Source: Oscillospiraceae bacterium
Lineage (GTDB): Bacteria > Bacillota > Clostridia > Oscillospirales > Oscillospiraceae
NCBI GenBank assembly: GCA_017622295.1
Contig: JAGARK010000044.1
Location: 1-41,156 of the forward strand
Length of the DNA: 41,156 nucleotides
Reading direction: 5' to 3'
Position numbers and translations under genes: made by a program
In this document: positions 34,232 through 40,968 of the stretch, in pieces
Layout: every line of letters begins with the position of its first letter
How positions within the stretch are numbered: the stretch's first letter is position 1
The notes under the pieces: generated by a model
Seen by the model: only the letters and a program-made list of their open reading frames with translations
Told to the model about the DNA's origin: nothing
The model's database searches: none

Positions 34232-34261
34232 AAAAACCCACTCCTTTCGGAGTGGGTTTTT
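34232..34261. terminator. bidirectional intrinsic terminator between ade and the XdhC-family gene
   Basis: A 13-bp perfect stem, with core CCCACTCC/GGAGTGGG and A5/T5 ends, has a 4-nt loop. A T5 run follows on both strands. It lies immediately after the ade stop and just after the end of the convergent minus-strand gene, so it serves both. Confidence 0.9.
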
Positions 34262-34265
34262 CCTG

Positions 34266-35066
34266 TTATATACCTGCCAGGAAGCCGCCCCTGCGGCCGT
34301 TTTTCACTGCCAGGATCTCACCAACGATGGCGACGGCCAGCTCCTCGGGAGTCTCACCGCCCAGATCCAGGCCGATGGGAGAATGGATCCGGTCCAATGC
34401 CGCCCGATCGACGCCCGCCTCTTCCAGCTTGGCGAAAATCGCTTTGATCTTCTTGTAGCCGCCCAGCATACCGATGTACTTGGCATCATTCCGGGCCAGA
34501 ACGCCGCCCAGCGCTGCACCGTCCACCATGTGACCGTAGGTGGAGACCACATAGTAAGGATCCCGGGGCAGCTGAATCTTCGCCACATCGCCGAAGGAAT
34601 CCACTTTAATAAAGCGTTCAGCGCAGCGGATGGAGTCGCCGATGTCGGTTTCGTCCCGGGTGTCCACCAGGGTAACGGTGAAGCCCACCACGCTGGCAGC
34701 ATGGATCACGGCATTGCCCACATGGCCGCCGCCCACCACCACCAGCTGCAGGGAATCATTGCGGCAGACCTCGATAAAGGCGGTCATCTCGCCGCTGCAC
34801 TGGAAGCCTGCCTTGGCGAACTCACTTCCGAAATTATAGACCTTCACCGCATTTTCACCGGTTTTCAGGGCCTCCCGGGCGTCATGGATGGCAGCCTGCT
34901 CCCAGATACCGCCGCCAACGGTGCCGCTGATGGTGCCGTCTTCGTAAACGATCATCTTGCCGTTGGTGCGGGCCAGCTGATTCGACTTAACAATGGTGAC
35001 CACTGCATAATCCCGTCCGTTTCGCAGGCTATCCGCCTGCTCCTGGAGCAAATCACAAAGCTTCAT
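34266..35066 (-). CDS. XdhC/CoxI-family molybdenum hydroxylase accessory protein
   Basis: XdhC-type proteins insert the sulfurated molybdenum cofactor into xanthine dehydrogenase-like enzymes. The 266-residue protein has the N-terminal XdhC/CoxI motif (SGTVGGGIWEQAAIHDA near residue 47 and CSGEMTAFIE). It is followed by a Rossmann-like second domain with VVVGGGHVGNAVIHAA near residue 130 and STYGHMVDGAALGGVL. It closes with RIHSPIGLDLGGETPEELAVAIVGEILA, a signature of the family. GGGAGGT precedes the ATG. It follows the phosphoesterase-NTPase fusion by 17 bp. No molybdenum hydroxylase is encoded nearby. Adenine deaminase on the other side suggests purine catabolism. Confidence 0.9.
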   Translation of the reverse strand: MKLCDLLQEQADSLRNGRDYAVVTIVKSNQLARTNGKMIVYEDGTISGTVGGGIWEQAAIHDAREALKTGENAVKVYNFGSEFAKAGFQCSGEMTAFIEVCRNDSLQLVVVGGGHVGNAVIHAASVVGFTVTLVDTRDETDIGDSIRCAERFIKVDSFGDVAKIQLPRDPYYVVSTYGHMVDGAALGGVLARNDAKYIGMLGGYKKIKAIFAKLEEAGVDRAALDRIHSPIGLDLGGETPEELAVAIVGEILAVKNGRRGGFLAGI

Positions 35067-35083
35067 AATTACCTCCCTGTTTG

Positions 35084-36190
35084 TTACCAGCCGCTTTCCA
35101 GCAGCACACGGGGCAAGCTGTCCCGGTTGTTTTCATCCACAACGATCACCTGCACGTCCTCCCGGGCGGCAACCTGATCGAGAAAATCACTGTCTGCCAT
35201 CTGCAGCACGCCATAGACGGGAACATTCCCCTCCAGCGTATCAATGACCTTCTGCCGGAATTTCATTGCCTCAGCCTCCGTGGGGCCCAGCTCATCCATC
35301 AGCACAAGATCAAAATCTCCCGCATTTTCCAGCAGATTACAGCCGATCCGGTCGAAATCCGCCGCGTCCAGATGCAGTTCGCCATTACTCCGGTAGAAAA
35401 TCCGGTTTTCGTCCGTAAATTCCAGCTCCTGCGGGCGGATCATATGAACGGACGCCCCGTTTTCTGTTTTGATCCTCACCGTGCGGAAACCGCCCACTGA
35501 AATATCCCGCTCCTCCAGCAGCCGACGCAGAACGGTGGACTTTCCGATCCGTTTGGGGCCGGTCAGGAACAGATGCTTCGGGTGTTCTGCTGGTTTCGGC
35601 GGAATGGGACGGAAGTCCGCCTTGCCGGGCAGCAGCCCCTTGCCCTGACGATGGTAGGGCTTCCCTTCCACGGGCTCGCTGTAAAATCTCCTGTTGTTCT
35701 CAATCAGCTGCTCCAGCGTCACCGGGTGGAAATCATTGACATCCACGCCGGCATTCAGCACCCGGGGCATGGCACCCAGGATATCATGGAACTGGCCGCT
35801 TCCGTGCAGATGGCCGTGGAGCATGTAGCCGTTGGGCTTGGAATAGAGCATGGGATAATGGGACAGGAAAATGTGATGAACTCCGTCATCGATCTCCAGA
35901 AAATCCGACACCGATTCAAAATAACGATGCAGCAGCGGCGCATCCTCATAGGCCGTATCGTGATTGCCCCGGATCAGATGCTTGCGGCCATTGAGCCGGG
36001 ACAGAATCCGGCAGGGCACCCGGCCGTCGTTATAGCCGATGTCGCCCAGAAGATAGACCGTATCGTCCTCCGAAACCACCGCATTCCAATTGGCTATCAG
36101 CGCCTCGTCCATCTTGTCCACCGAACCAAAGGGCCGCTTATCGGCCATGGGCTCATAGCGAAAATGGGTATCAGCAGTATAGAAAATCAT
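35084..36190 (-). CDS. metallophosphoesterase fused to a THEP1-like P-loop NTPase
   Basis: Residues 1 to about 165 form a calcineurin-like phosphoesterase with all usual metal motifs: DTH at residue 7, GDIGYN near 49, GNHD at 75-78, SHYP near 110, and GHLH at 126-129. A 40-residue Lys/Pro-rich linker follows. The rest is a nucleoside triphosphatase with Walker A GPKRIGKST at 211-219, the THEP1-type GGFRTVR, and Walker B DLVLMDELGPTE. I do not know a described protein with this pairing. ATG 36190 gives the standard MIFYTADTHF opening; a GTG at 36199 is possible. It lies just upstream of the XdhC-family gene, so a role in cofactor handling is conceivable. Confidence 0.85.
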   Translation of the reverse strand: MIFYTADTHFRYEPMADKRPFGSVDKMDEALIANWNAVVSEDDTVYLLGDIGYNDGRVPCRILSRLNGRKHLIRGNHDTAYEDAPLLHRYFESVSDFLEIDDGVHHIFLSHYPMLYSKPNGYMLHGHLHGSGQFHDILGAMPRVLNAGVDVNDFHPVTLEQLIENNRRFYSEPVEGKPYHRQGKGLLPGKADFRPIPPKPAEHPKHLFLTGPKRIGKSTVLRRLLEERDISVGGFRTVRIKTENGASVHMIRPQELEFTDENRIFYRSNGELHLDAADFDRIGCNLLENAGDFDLVLMDELGPTEAEAMKFRQKVIDTLEGNVPVYGVLQMADSDFLDQVAAREDVQVIVVDENNRDSLPRVLLESGW

Positions 36191-36259
36191 GGCTTTCACG
36201 CTTTCTCAGTGTTTTCGGATATTTTATCACATTCCTGCTCAAAAAGAAAGCAGAACATG

Positions 36260-36295
36260 AAAAAGGCGACTCTCCTTTCGGAGAGCCGCCTTTTT
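36260..36295 (-). terminator. intrinsic terminator of the feo operon
   Basis: GGCG-A-CTCTCC and GGAGAG-C-CGCC form an 11-bp stem with one mismatch and a TTTC loop, flanked by A5 and T5. The minus-strand RNA ends in a U-run. It lies about 35 bp after the stop codon of the small cysteine-rich gene. Confidence 0.88.
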
Positions 36296-36329
36296 GTAAG
36301 GAAAGCTATATGGAAGTATCCTGAAAGCA

Positions 36330-36503
36330 TTATTTGGATTGGCCATTGCCGCAGCTGCATCCACCATTGCAGCCGCCGGAGCCGCAGGTCTCACTGAAGG
36401 GACAGCCCACGCATTTGACGCCCCGCTTCTTTTCCTTATAAATAAAGCGGACAGCCAGGCCGATGACCATCAGCACCACGACGATAATAATGGCGTTTTC
36501 CAT
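36330..36503 (-). CDS. FeoB-associated cysteine-rich membrane protein
   Basis: This is a 57-residue protein, MENAIIIVVVLMVIGLAVRF in front, with one transmembrane helix at about residues 4-22. A basic stop-transfer KEKKRG follows, then a cysteine-rich tail (CVGCPFSETCGSGGCNGG and CSCG), seven Cys in all. Small proteins of this design are commonly encoded right after feoB in Firmicutes and are thought to help the Fe(II) transporter. The ATG lies one base after the feoB stop, so it is translationally coupled. The sequence order and position make the call firm; its biochemical role is not established. Confidence 0.9.
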   Translation of the reverse strand: MENAIIIVVVLMVIGLAVRFIYKEKKRGVKCVGCPFSETCGSGGCNGGCSCGNGQSK

Positions 36504-36504
36504 A

Positions 36505-38502
36505 TTACTTCTTGCCGCTCAGAGCGTACTCTGCGGCCAGATTGCTGTTGGTCTTCTTAATCAGATAAACCACAACGGCAACCATCACAGCAACTGCGAT
36601 CAGGCCGGGCAGGAAGCCTGCGCCCAGAGCGCCGGTAGTGATCAGAGTACCGATCTGATAAACCAGGTAAGCAACGGCAAAGCCGGTAGCGAACTGCAGC
36701 GCCACACCGCCCCAGAACCACTTGCGGTCGTTGATCTCGGAGTTCATAGCACCCAGAGCTGCGAAGCAGGGAGGAGTGTACAGGTTGAACATCAGGTAAG
36801 CCAGAGCAGCAACCTTGGTGATGGCCATGACGCCTGCGACCTCAGCGCCGGCACCTTCCATCATAGCCAGCTCTTCGGTGTCGATCAGGTTCTCCAGGCC
36901 GACGAAGCAGACAGCCAGAGTACCGACAACGTTCTCCTTGGCGATAAAGCCGGTGACAGCGGCAGCTGCCAGCTGCCAGGAAGCAACACCGACAATGGGA
37001 ATCAGCAGGACTGCGATGGGGCTTGCGATGGAAGCCAGGATGGAATCGCTGGCGACCTCAGCCTCGACAAAGCTCCAGGTGAAGGTCTGCATGATCTGAA
37101 CAACGGTGTTGCAGACCAGGATGACGGTACCAGCCTTGACGATGTAGGCCCAGCCGCGGGAGCACATATCCTTGAATGCACGCTTCAGGGAAGGAACCTT
37201 GTACTCGGGCAGCTCAATGATGAAGAAGGACTTGCGGTTCTTGTGGCCGGCGATCTTGTTGACCAGCAGAGCGCCCAGCAGGATCAGGGCGATACCCACG
37301 AAGTACATCAGGGTGCCCACCCAGGAAGCATCCTCGAAGAATGCGCCTGCGAACAGGGCAATAACGGGCAGCTTTGCGCCGCAGGGCATGAAGGGAGTCA
37401 GCATAGCGGTAGCGCGGCGCTCCCGCTCATTGCGGATGGTGCGGCAGGCCATGACGCCGGGGATGGCGCAGCCGGTGCCGACGACGAAGGGGATAACGGA
37501 CTTGCCGGACAGGCCTACCTTCTTGAAGATGGGGTCCAGAACGATGGTGGCACGAGCCATGTATCCGCAGTCTTCCAGCAGGGAGATCAGGAAGTACATG
37601 ACCATGACCAGAGGCAGGAAGCCGATAACAGCGATGACGCCGCCGATGACGCCGTCAACCAGCAGAGCCTGCAGGATGGGAGCAGCATCAGCAACCAGTT
37701 CACCGACCCAACCCTGGAAGGATTCCAGCCAGGCAACCAGAGTGTCAGCCAGCAGGGGGCCAAAGGAGGACTGAGAAATATCAAACACCAGGAACATGAC
37801 GGCGGCAAAGATCACCAGGCCACCGATGGGATGGGTCATAACAGCGTCGATCTTATCCTGGACGTTCTTATCCTTGGTCAGGACCTTACGGGTCTCGACC
37901 TTGTCAACGATCTTATTGACGAATTCAAAGCGCTTGCGGTCAGCCGCCTCAACTTCCAGCTTGCTGGTCAGATCCACATTGCCCTGGTCATAGGGAGCCT
38001 TCTGGGTCTTACCATTCAGCGCAGCAGCCGCATGAACAACCTCCTTCAGACCGTCGCCGGTGGTGGAGGTGGTGTCCACAACGGGGCAGCCCAGCTTCTC
38101 ACTGAGCAGCTGGGTGTTGATTCTGGTTTCCTTCTTGTTGTTGATGTCATGCTTATTCAGGGCAACGACAACAGGAATACCAAGCTCCAGCAGCTGGGTG
38201 GTGAAGAACAGGCTGCGGCTCAGGTTGGTGGCGTCCACGATGTTGATGATGACATCGGGATTTTCGTTCTTAACATAGCCGCTGGTGATGCTCTCTTCGG
38301 AAGTGAAGGGAGACATGGAGTAAGCGCCGGGCAGGTCAACTGCGATCAGTTCCTGCTCACCAGCATAGGCCTTCTTGATCAGAGCCTCTTTCTTGTCAAC
38401 GGTAACACCTGCCCAGTTGCCGACCTTTTCGTTGCGGCCAGTCAGAGCATTGTACATGGTGGTCTTACCGGAGTTAGGATTGCCCGCAAAAGCAATTCTC
38501 AT
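36505..38502 (-). CDS. feoB: ferrous iron transport protein B
   Basis: FeoB is the membrane Fe(II) transporter with a cytosolic GTPase domain. In the 665-residue protein the G motifs are GNPNSGKT at residues 7-14 (G1), DLPG at 56-59 (G3) and NKHD at 116-119 (G4). The membrane part has both Gate-like regions, VVGTGCAIPGVMACRTI and FMPCGAKLPVIALF, with their conserved cysteines. It ends in about eight hydrophobic helices. The ATG follows GAGGAGG. It lies 141 bp downstream of feoA. That gap contains a stem-loop and two of the GRTTAG palindromes, so expression may be set apart from feoA. Confidence 0.97.
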   Translation of the reverse strand: MRIAFAGNPNSGKTTMYNALTGRNEKVGNWAGVTVDKKEALIKKAYAGEQELIAVDLPGAYSMSPFTSEESITSGYVKNENPDVIINIVDATNLSRSLFFTTQLLELGIPVVVALNKHDINNKKETRINTQLLSEKLGCPVVDTTSTTGDGLKEVVHAAAALNGKTQKAPYDQGNVDLTSKLEVEAADRKRFEFVNKIVDKVETRKVLTKDKNVQDKIDAVMTHPIGGLVIFAAVMFLVFDISQSSFGPLLADTLVAWLESFQGWVGELVADAAPILQALLVDGVIGGVIAVIGFLPLVMVMYFLISLLEDCGYMARATIVLDPIFKKVGLSGKSVIPFVVGTGCAIPGVMACRTIRNERERRATAMLTPFMPCGAKLPVIALFAGAFFEDASWVGTLMYFVGIALILLGALLVNKIAGHKNRKSFFIIELPEYKVPSLKRAFKDMCSRGWAYIVKAGTVILVCNTVVQIMQTFTWSFVEAEVASDSILASIASPIAVLLIPIVGVASWQLAAAAVTGFIAKENVVGTLAVCFVGLENLIDTEELAMMEGAGAEVAGVMAITKVAALAYLMFNLYTPPCFAALGAMNSEINDRKWFWGGVALQFATGFAVAYLVYQIGTLITTGALGAGFLPGLIAVAVMVAVVVYLIKKTNSNLAAEYALSGKK

Positions 38503-38560
38503 TTTAATTTTCCTCCTCTTTCATTGGGTATCTTTAACAGGTAATTTTGCTACAAATTCT

Positions 38561-38578
38561 GGTTAGTTTGCGCTAATT
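38561..38578. promoter_or_regulatory. operator palindrome 1 (feoA-feoB gap)
   Basis: GGTTAG-TTTGCG-CTAATT. One half-site is perfect and the other is partly matched. It starts exactly 20 bp from palindrome 2, two helical turns, so both could be bound on the same face. Confidence 0.65.
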
Positions 38579-38580
38579 TT

Positions 38581-38598
38581 GGTTAGTTTTCGCTAACC
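38581..38598. promoter_or_regulatory. operator palindrome 2 (feoA-feoB gap)
   Basis: GGTTAG-TTTTCG-CTAACC is a perfect 6+6 inverted repeat with a 6-bp centre, between feoA and feoB. With palindrome 1 it could control feoB separately from feoA or act as a roadblock to read-through. Confidence 0.75.
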
Positions 38599-38606
38599 TC
38601 GCAGGG

Positions 38607-38628
38607 AAGACAATCAGCGGATTGTCTT
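38607..38628 (-). other. stem-loop after feoA
   Basis: AAGACAATC and GATTGTCTT form a 9-bp perfect stem with a 4-nt loop, 16 bases after the feoA stop. No U-run follows in the minus-strand RNA, so it is not a standard terminator. It could stabilise the feoA message or cause partial attenuation before feoB. A third GACAATC copy lies at 38639-38645. Confidence 0.55.
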
Positions 38629-38643
38629 TGGCTTTTCAGACAA

Positions 38644-38856
38644 TCAGATCTGAATTGCCTCGGCCAACTGATCGTCGATGCTGTATCTTCCGTCCTTCAC
38701 TGAGATCACACAGCTGCCTCTGCGGCGGGAAACCACCGTAATCGGCTCACCAGTGTAACAGCCCAGAGAAAACAGGAATGCATTCAGATCTTCGTCATCA
38801 GTATCGATCCGCTGAATGATGTACTCCTTGCCTTCCAGTGCGTTCTTCAAATTCAT
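38644..38856 (-). CDS. feoA: ferrous iron transport protein A
   Basis: FeoA is a small SH3-like cytosolic protein that works with FeoB. The 70-residue product has the family pattern of a basic N-terminus (MNLKNALEGKEYIIQRIDTDD). It is followed by LFSLGCYTGEPITVVSRRRGSCVISVKDGRYSID and QLAEAIQI, with the typical LGCYTGEPI turn. The ATG at 38856 follows AGGTG with good spacing; a GTG three codons upstream overlaps that site. It is the first gene of the feo operon. Its promoter and operator are shared across the divergent region with the DUF3793 gene. Confidence 0.93.
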   Translation of the reverse strand: MNLKNALEGKEYIIQRIDTDDEDLNAFLFSLGCYTGEPITVVSRRRGSCVISVKDGRYSIDDQLAEAIQI

Positions 38857-38887
38857 ATTTTTCACCTGATTCAGATTCTCTACAGTC

Positions 38888-38905
38888 GATTAGTTTCCGC
38901 TAACC
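38888..38905. promoter_or_regulatory. operator palindrome 3 (feoA leader)
   Basis: GATTAG-TTTCCG-CTAACC lies in the feoA leader, about 35 bp downstream of the predicted transcription start. Confidence 0.72.
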
Positions 38906-38921
38906 AACAGTCTGTAATAAC

Positions 38922-38939
38922 GATTAGCTCTCGCTAACC
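38922..38939. promoter_or_regulatory. operator palindrome 4 (feoA start site)
   Basis: GATTAG-CTCTCG-CTAACC lies immediately after the predicted start site of feoA (8 bp past the -10 box), a classic repressor position. Confidence 0.78.
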
Positions 38940-38947
38940 GCTTTATT

Positions 38948-38976
38948 ATAATATCGCTCCAGCTTTCATTTGTCAA
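38948..38976 (-). promoter_or_regulatory. sigma-A promoter of feoA-feoB
   Basis: On the minus strand TTGACA (38976-38971), a 17-bp spacer and TATTAT (38953-38948) are followed by AAT. It shares TTGACAAATGAA and TATTATAAT with the opposite promoter at 39036-39064. Confidence 0.85.
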
Positions 38977-39035
38977 TACTTTTTTTGAAAAAACAGTATT
39001 TCATGGAAATTTTTGAAAATAATAAAAATTCCCTC

Positions 39036-39064
39036 TTGACAAATGAAGGTGGATGTCATATTAT
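39036..39064 (+). promoter_or_regulatory. sigma-A promoter of the DUF3793-flavodoxin operon
   Basis: TTGACA (39036-39041), a 17-bp spacer and TATTAT (39059-39064) lie upstream of the DUF3793 gene. The box sequences and the bases next to them repeat those of the divergent feoA promoter, which lies 59 bp away. Confidence 0.85.
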
Positions 39065-39070
39065 AATCGC

Positions 39071-39088
39071 GGTTAGCGGCTGCTAACT
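39071..39088. promoter_or_regulatory. operator palindrome 5 (DUF3793 start site)
   Basis: GGTTAG-CGGCTG-CTAACT begins 6 bp after the -10 box, over the expected start site of the plus-strand operon. Confidence 0.78.
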
Positions 39089-39104
39089 ATTCTTTCCTTT
39101 CTTC

Positions 39105-39122
39105 GGTTAGCAGCAACTAACC
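39105..39122. promoter_or_regulatory. operator palindrome 6 (DUF3793 leader)
   Basis: GGTTAG-CAGCAA-CTAACC is a perfect inverted repeat in the leader, about 20 bp upstream of the DUF3793 start codon. It could block elongation or translation as well as transcription. Confidence 0.75.
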
Positions 39123-39144
39123 AAATTCCGGGGAGGTGTTTTCC

Positions 39145-39708
39145 ATGTCCGAAGATATTCTGGTGCGCCACGGCGCCCCTACCCTGGCGGGGATCAAAAC
39201 CGCCAGTCTGTTTACCTGCCCCTGCACCAACCGTCAGGAGCTTCTGGATGATATTCGCCAAATGAACCGGCGTCTGCATCCCAAGGGCCTGCGGATTCTT
39301 CCCCTTCGCTTCTCCGAGAACAAGGCACTCATCTACATTTACCGGCCCAGAAAGCTGACCCGCGACCTGGCCGATTCCGATGCAGCAAACATCCTCCGCC
39401 GGGAAGGTTACGACACCGGCAGCTGCGAAAAATGCGTGGTGAAGCTGGTGCAGAAGCTCCGCCAGGACGGTGTTTTTCCCCATGAGATCGGTCTCTTCCT
39501 GGGGTATCCCCCGGAGGATGTGAAGGGCTTCATCGAAAAGGGTCCCGATTGCTGCAAAGCCAGCGGCTGCTGGAAGGTTTACGGCGATGAGGAGTCCGCA
39601 AAAAAGAAATTCGCCCAGTTTAAAAAGTGCACCCAGGTCTACTGCGACCAGTGGGCCAGGGGTAAAGGTATTGATCGGCTTGCAGTCAAAGACCGCGCCG
39701 CCGGATAA
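39145..39708 (+). CDS. DUF3793 family protein, iron-regulated candidate
   Basis: This 187-residue cytosolic protein belongs, as I recognise it, to DUF3793, a Clostridia family without known function. Nine cysteines (residues 25, 27, 94, 97, 136, 137, 142, 162 and 167) come in groups (CPC, CEKC, CC-x4-C and C-x4-C). The most family-like stretch is FPHEIGLFLGYPPEDVKGFI at 111-130. The cysteine groups suggest metal, heme or cluster binding, but no known binding motif is certain. The ATG at 39145 follows GGAGG with 8-nt spacing; a GTG three codons earlier overlaps that site. It leads the flavodoxin operon and is controlled by the operators shared with feoA. Confidence 0.82.
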   Translation: MSEDILVRHGAPTLAGIKTASLFTCPCTNRQELLDDIRQMNRRLHPKGLRILPLRFSENKALIYIYRPRKLTRDLADSDAANILRREGYDTGSCEKCVVKLVQKLRQDGVFPHEIGLFLGYPPEDVKGFIEKGPDCCKASGCWKVYGDEESAKKKFAQFKKCTQVYCDQWARGKGIDRLAVKDRAAG

Positions 39709-39744
39709 TATATTGATTTTTTGATTGAAAGGTTGGAACATTCT

Positions 39745-40167
39745 ATGAGCAAAATTGCAGTAGTATACTGGAGCAGCACCGGCAACACCGAAGCAATGGC
39801 AAATGCCGTTGCCGAAGGCGCCAGAAACGCAGGCGCCAACGTTGCCCTCTATACCCCCGAGGATTTTAACGCATCCATGGTCGATCAGTTTGACGCCATT
39901 GCATTCGGCTGCCCCGCCATGGGCGCAGAGGTTCTGGAAGAGAGCGAATTCGAGCCCATGTTCAGCGATTGCGAGAGCAAGCTCTCCGGCAAGAAGATCG
40001 CCCTCTTCGGCTCCTACGGCTGGGGCGACGGAGAATGGATGCGGACCTGGGAAGATACCTGCCGCAATGCCGGTGCAAACCTGGCCTGCGACAGTGTGAT
40101 CTGCCAGGAAGCCCCCGATGACGACGCCGACGCTGATTGCAGAAGCCTGGGCGCCGCTCTGGTATGA
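39745..40167 (+). CDS. flavodoxin
   Basis: This small FMN protein carries electrons and often replaces ferredoxin when iron is short. The 140-residue product has the FMN phosphate loop WSSTGNTEAMA near residues 9-19. It also has FGCPAMGAEVLEESEFEP, and FGSYGWGDGEWMRTWEDTCR near residue 90, where the aromatic residues and Gly would contact the flavin. It is a short-chain flavodoxin in length. The ATG at 39745 is preferred over a TTG at 39721, though the AAAGG site upstream has long spacing. It follows the DUF3793 gene by 36 bp and shares its promoter, which fits an iron-sparing role. Confidence 0.93.
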   Translation: MSKIAVVYWSSTGNTEAMANAVAEGARNAGANVALYTPEDFNASMVDQFDAIAFGCPAMGAEVLEESEFEPMFSDCESKLSGKKIALFGSYGWGDGEWMRTWEDTCRNAGANLACDSVICQEAPDDDADADCRSLGAALV

Positions 40168-40215
40168 TGAGATAAAATAACACAATACCTCCTAAGAACA
40201 GCAGGTTCAAACCAC

Positions 40216-40254
40216 AAAAACCGTCTGAATTCCCCCGGGAATTCAGACGGTTTT
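40216..40254. terminator. bidirectional intrinsic terminator of flavodoxin and PlsC-like genes
   Basis: A long inverted repeat with core CCGTCTGAATTCCC/GGGAATTCAGACGG is flanked by A5 and T4. On the minus strand the stop codon of the PlsC-like gene (40245-40243) lies inside the stem. On the plus strand it follows the flavodoxin gene by about 50 bp. Confidence 0.88.
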
Positions 40255-40968
40255 ACCTTCTATTTCATCGAGCTTCTGCTGGATCCGTTCCTTTACAAGC
40301 GCTGCGACCTGGACGGTTTTCAGCTCCTTGTATTCATCATAATAGATAGGCTCCAGGAAATGTACCTGAGTGGTCACCGGCTTCAGCTGCCAGCTGTTGA
40401 ATACCTTATAAGAGTCATACAGCACCACCGGTACGATGGGCGTTCCGGACCGCAGGGAGATCCGGAAGCAGCCAGGCTTGAAATCTCCCAGGGTGTTTTT
40501 CTGGTCCTTTCCATAACCCCCCTCCGGGAACAGGATATACCGCCGTCCCTGGGACACCTCCTCGGTAATCTGGTTGATGATGGTCAGCCCCTGCCGGGCG
40601 TCGTGGATGTTCATCCGTTTGCCCCGGAGCATATCGATGATCTCCCGGATGAAGATCATGTGGGATTTGGCATCATCCATCACCACCGTGCAGGGCTTGG
40701 AATGCACGGAAATAAGCCCGTAAGCATCATATTTTCCCTGGTGGTTGGGATAGAGCATATATCCCCCCTCCGCAGGCAGATTTTCCATACCAAACCCTTC
40801 CGTGCGGATATGACCGGTTTTCTGCATCCGGCTGACGATGCCTTTCGCATATTCATAGCAGTTTTCATCGGAGTATTCTTCCGGTTTCTGAATCCGAAGC
40901 CGCATTCCTGAAACATACTCCATAACTTTGAAGATGTTTCTGGCAATGGTATAATGCATTCGCCACAT
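40243..40968 (-). CDS. PlsC-like lysophospholipid acyltransferase
   Basis: The 241-residue protein is a 1-acylglycerol-3-phosphate acyltransferase-type enzyme, which adds an acyl chain to lysophosphatidic acid or a related lipid. The HX4D motif reads NHQGKYD with His and Asp in the correct spacing. The second motif is LFPEGGYGKDQ, with the FPEG core. GCFRISLRSGTPIVPVVLYDS corresponds to motifs III and IV. The ATG at 40968 (MWRMHYTIARN) is preferred; AAAGAGAGAA upstream is a weak site. The open frame extends to 41037 without a better one. Its end overlaps the terminator stem. Substrate is not certain. Confidence 0.88.
   Translation of the reverse strand: MWRMHYTIARNIFKVMEYVSGMRLRIQKPEEYSDENCYEYAKGIVSRMQKTGHIRTEGFGMENLPAEGGYMLYPNHQGKYDAYGLISVHSKPCTVVMDDAKSHMIFIREIIDMLRGKRMNIHDARQGLTIINQITEEVSQGRRYILFPEGGYGKDQKNTLGDFKPGCFRISLRSGTPIVPVVLYDSYKVFNSWQLKPVTTQVHFLEPIYYDEYKELKTVQVAALVKERIQQKLDEIEGKTV

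Noticed and set aside
32344-34233. A minus-strand open frame of 629 codons opposite ade
   Set aside because: ade is clearly the real gene. The strong C-ending codon bias of ade removes stops from the opposite frame.
36463-38544. A plus-strand open frame of 693 codons opposite feoB
   Set aside because: It is Gln/Asp/Gly-rich, without motifs or initiation signals, and antisense to an intact feoB.
38561-39122. Repeated GGTTAG...CTAACC units as a CRISPR-like array
   Set aside because: The units are 18-bp palindromes at promoters and leaders with unequal spacing. There are no spacers of even length and no cas genes.
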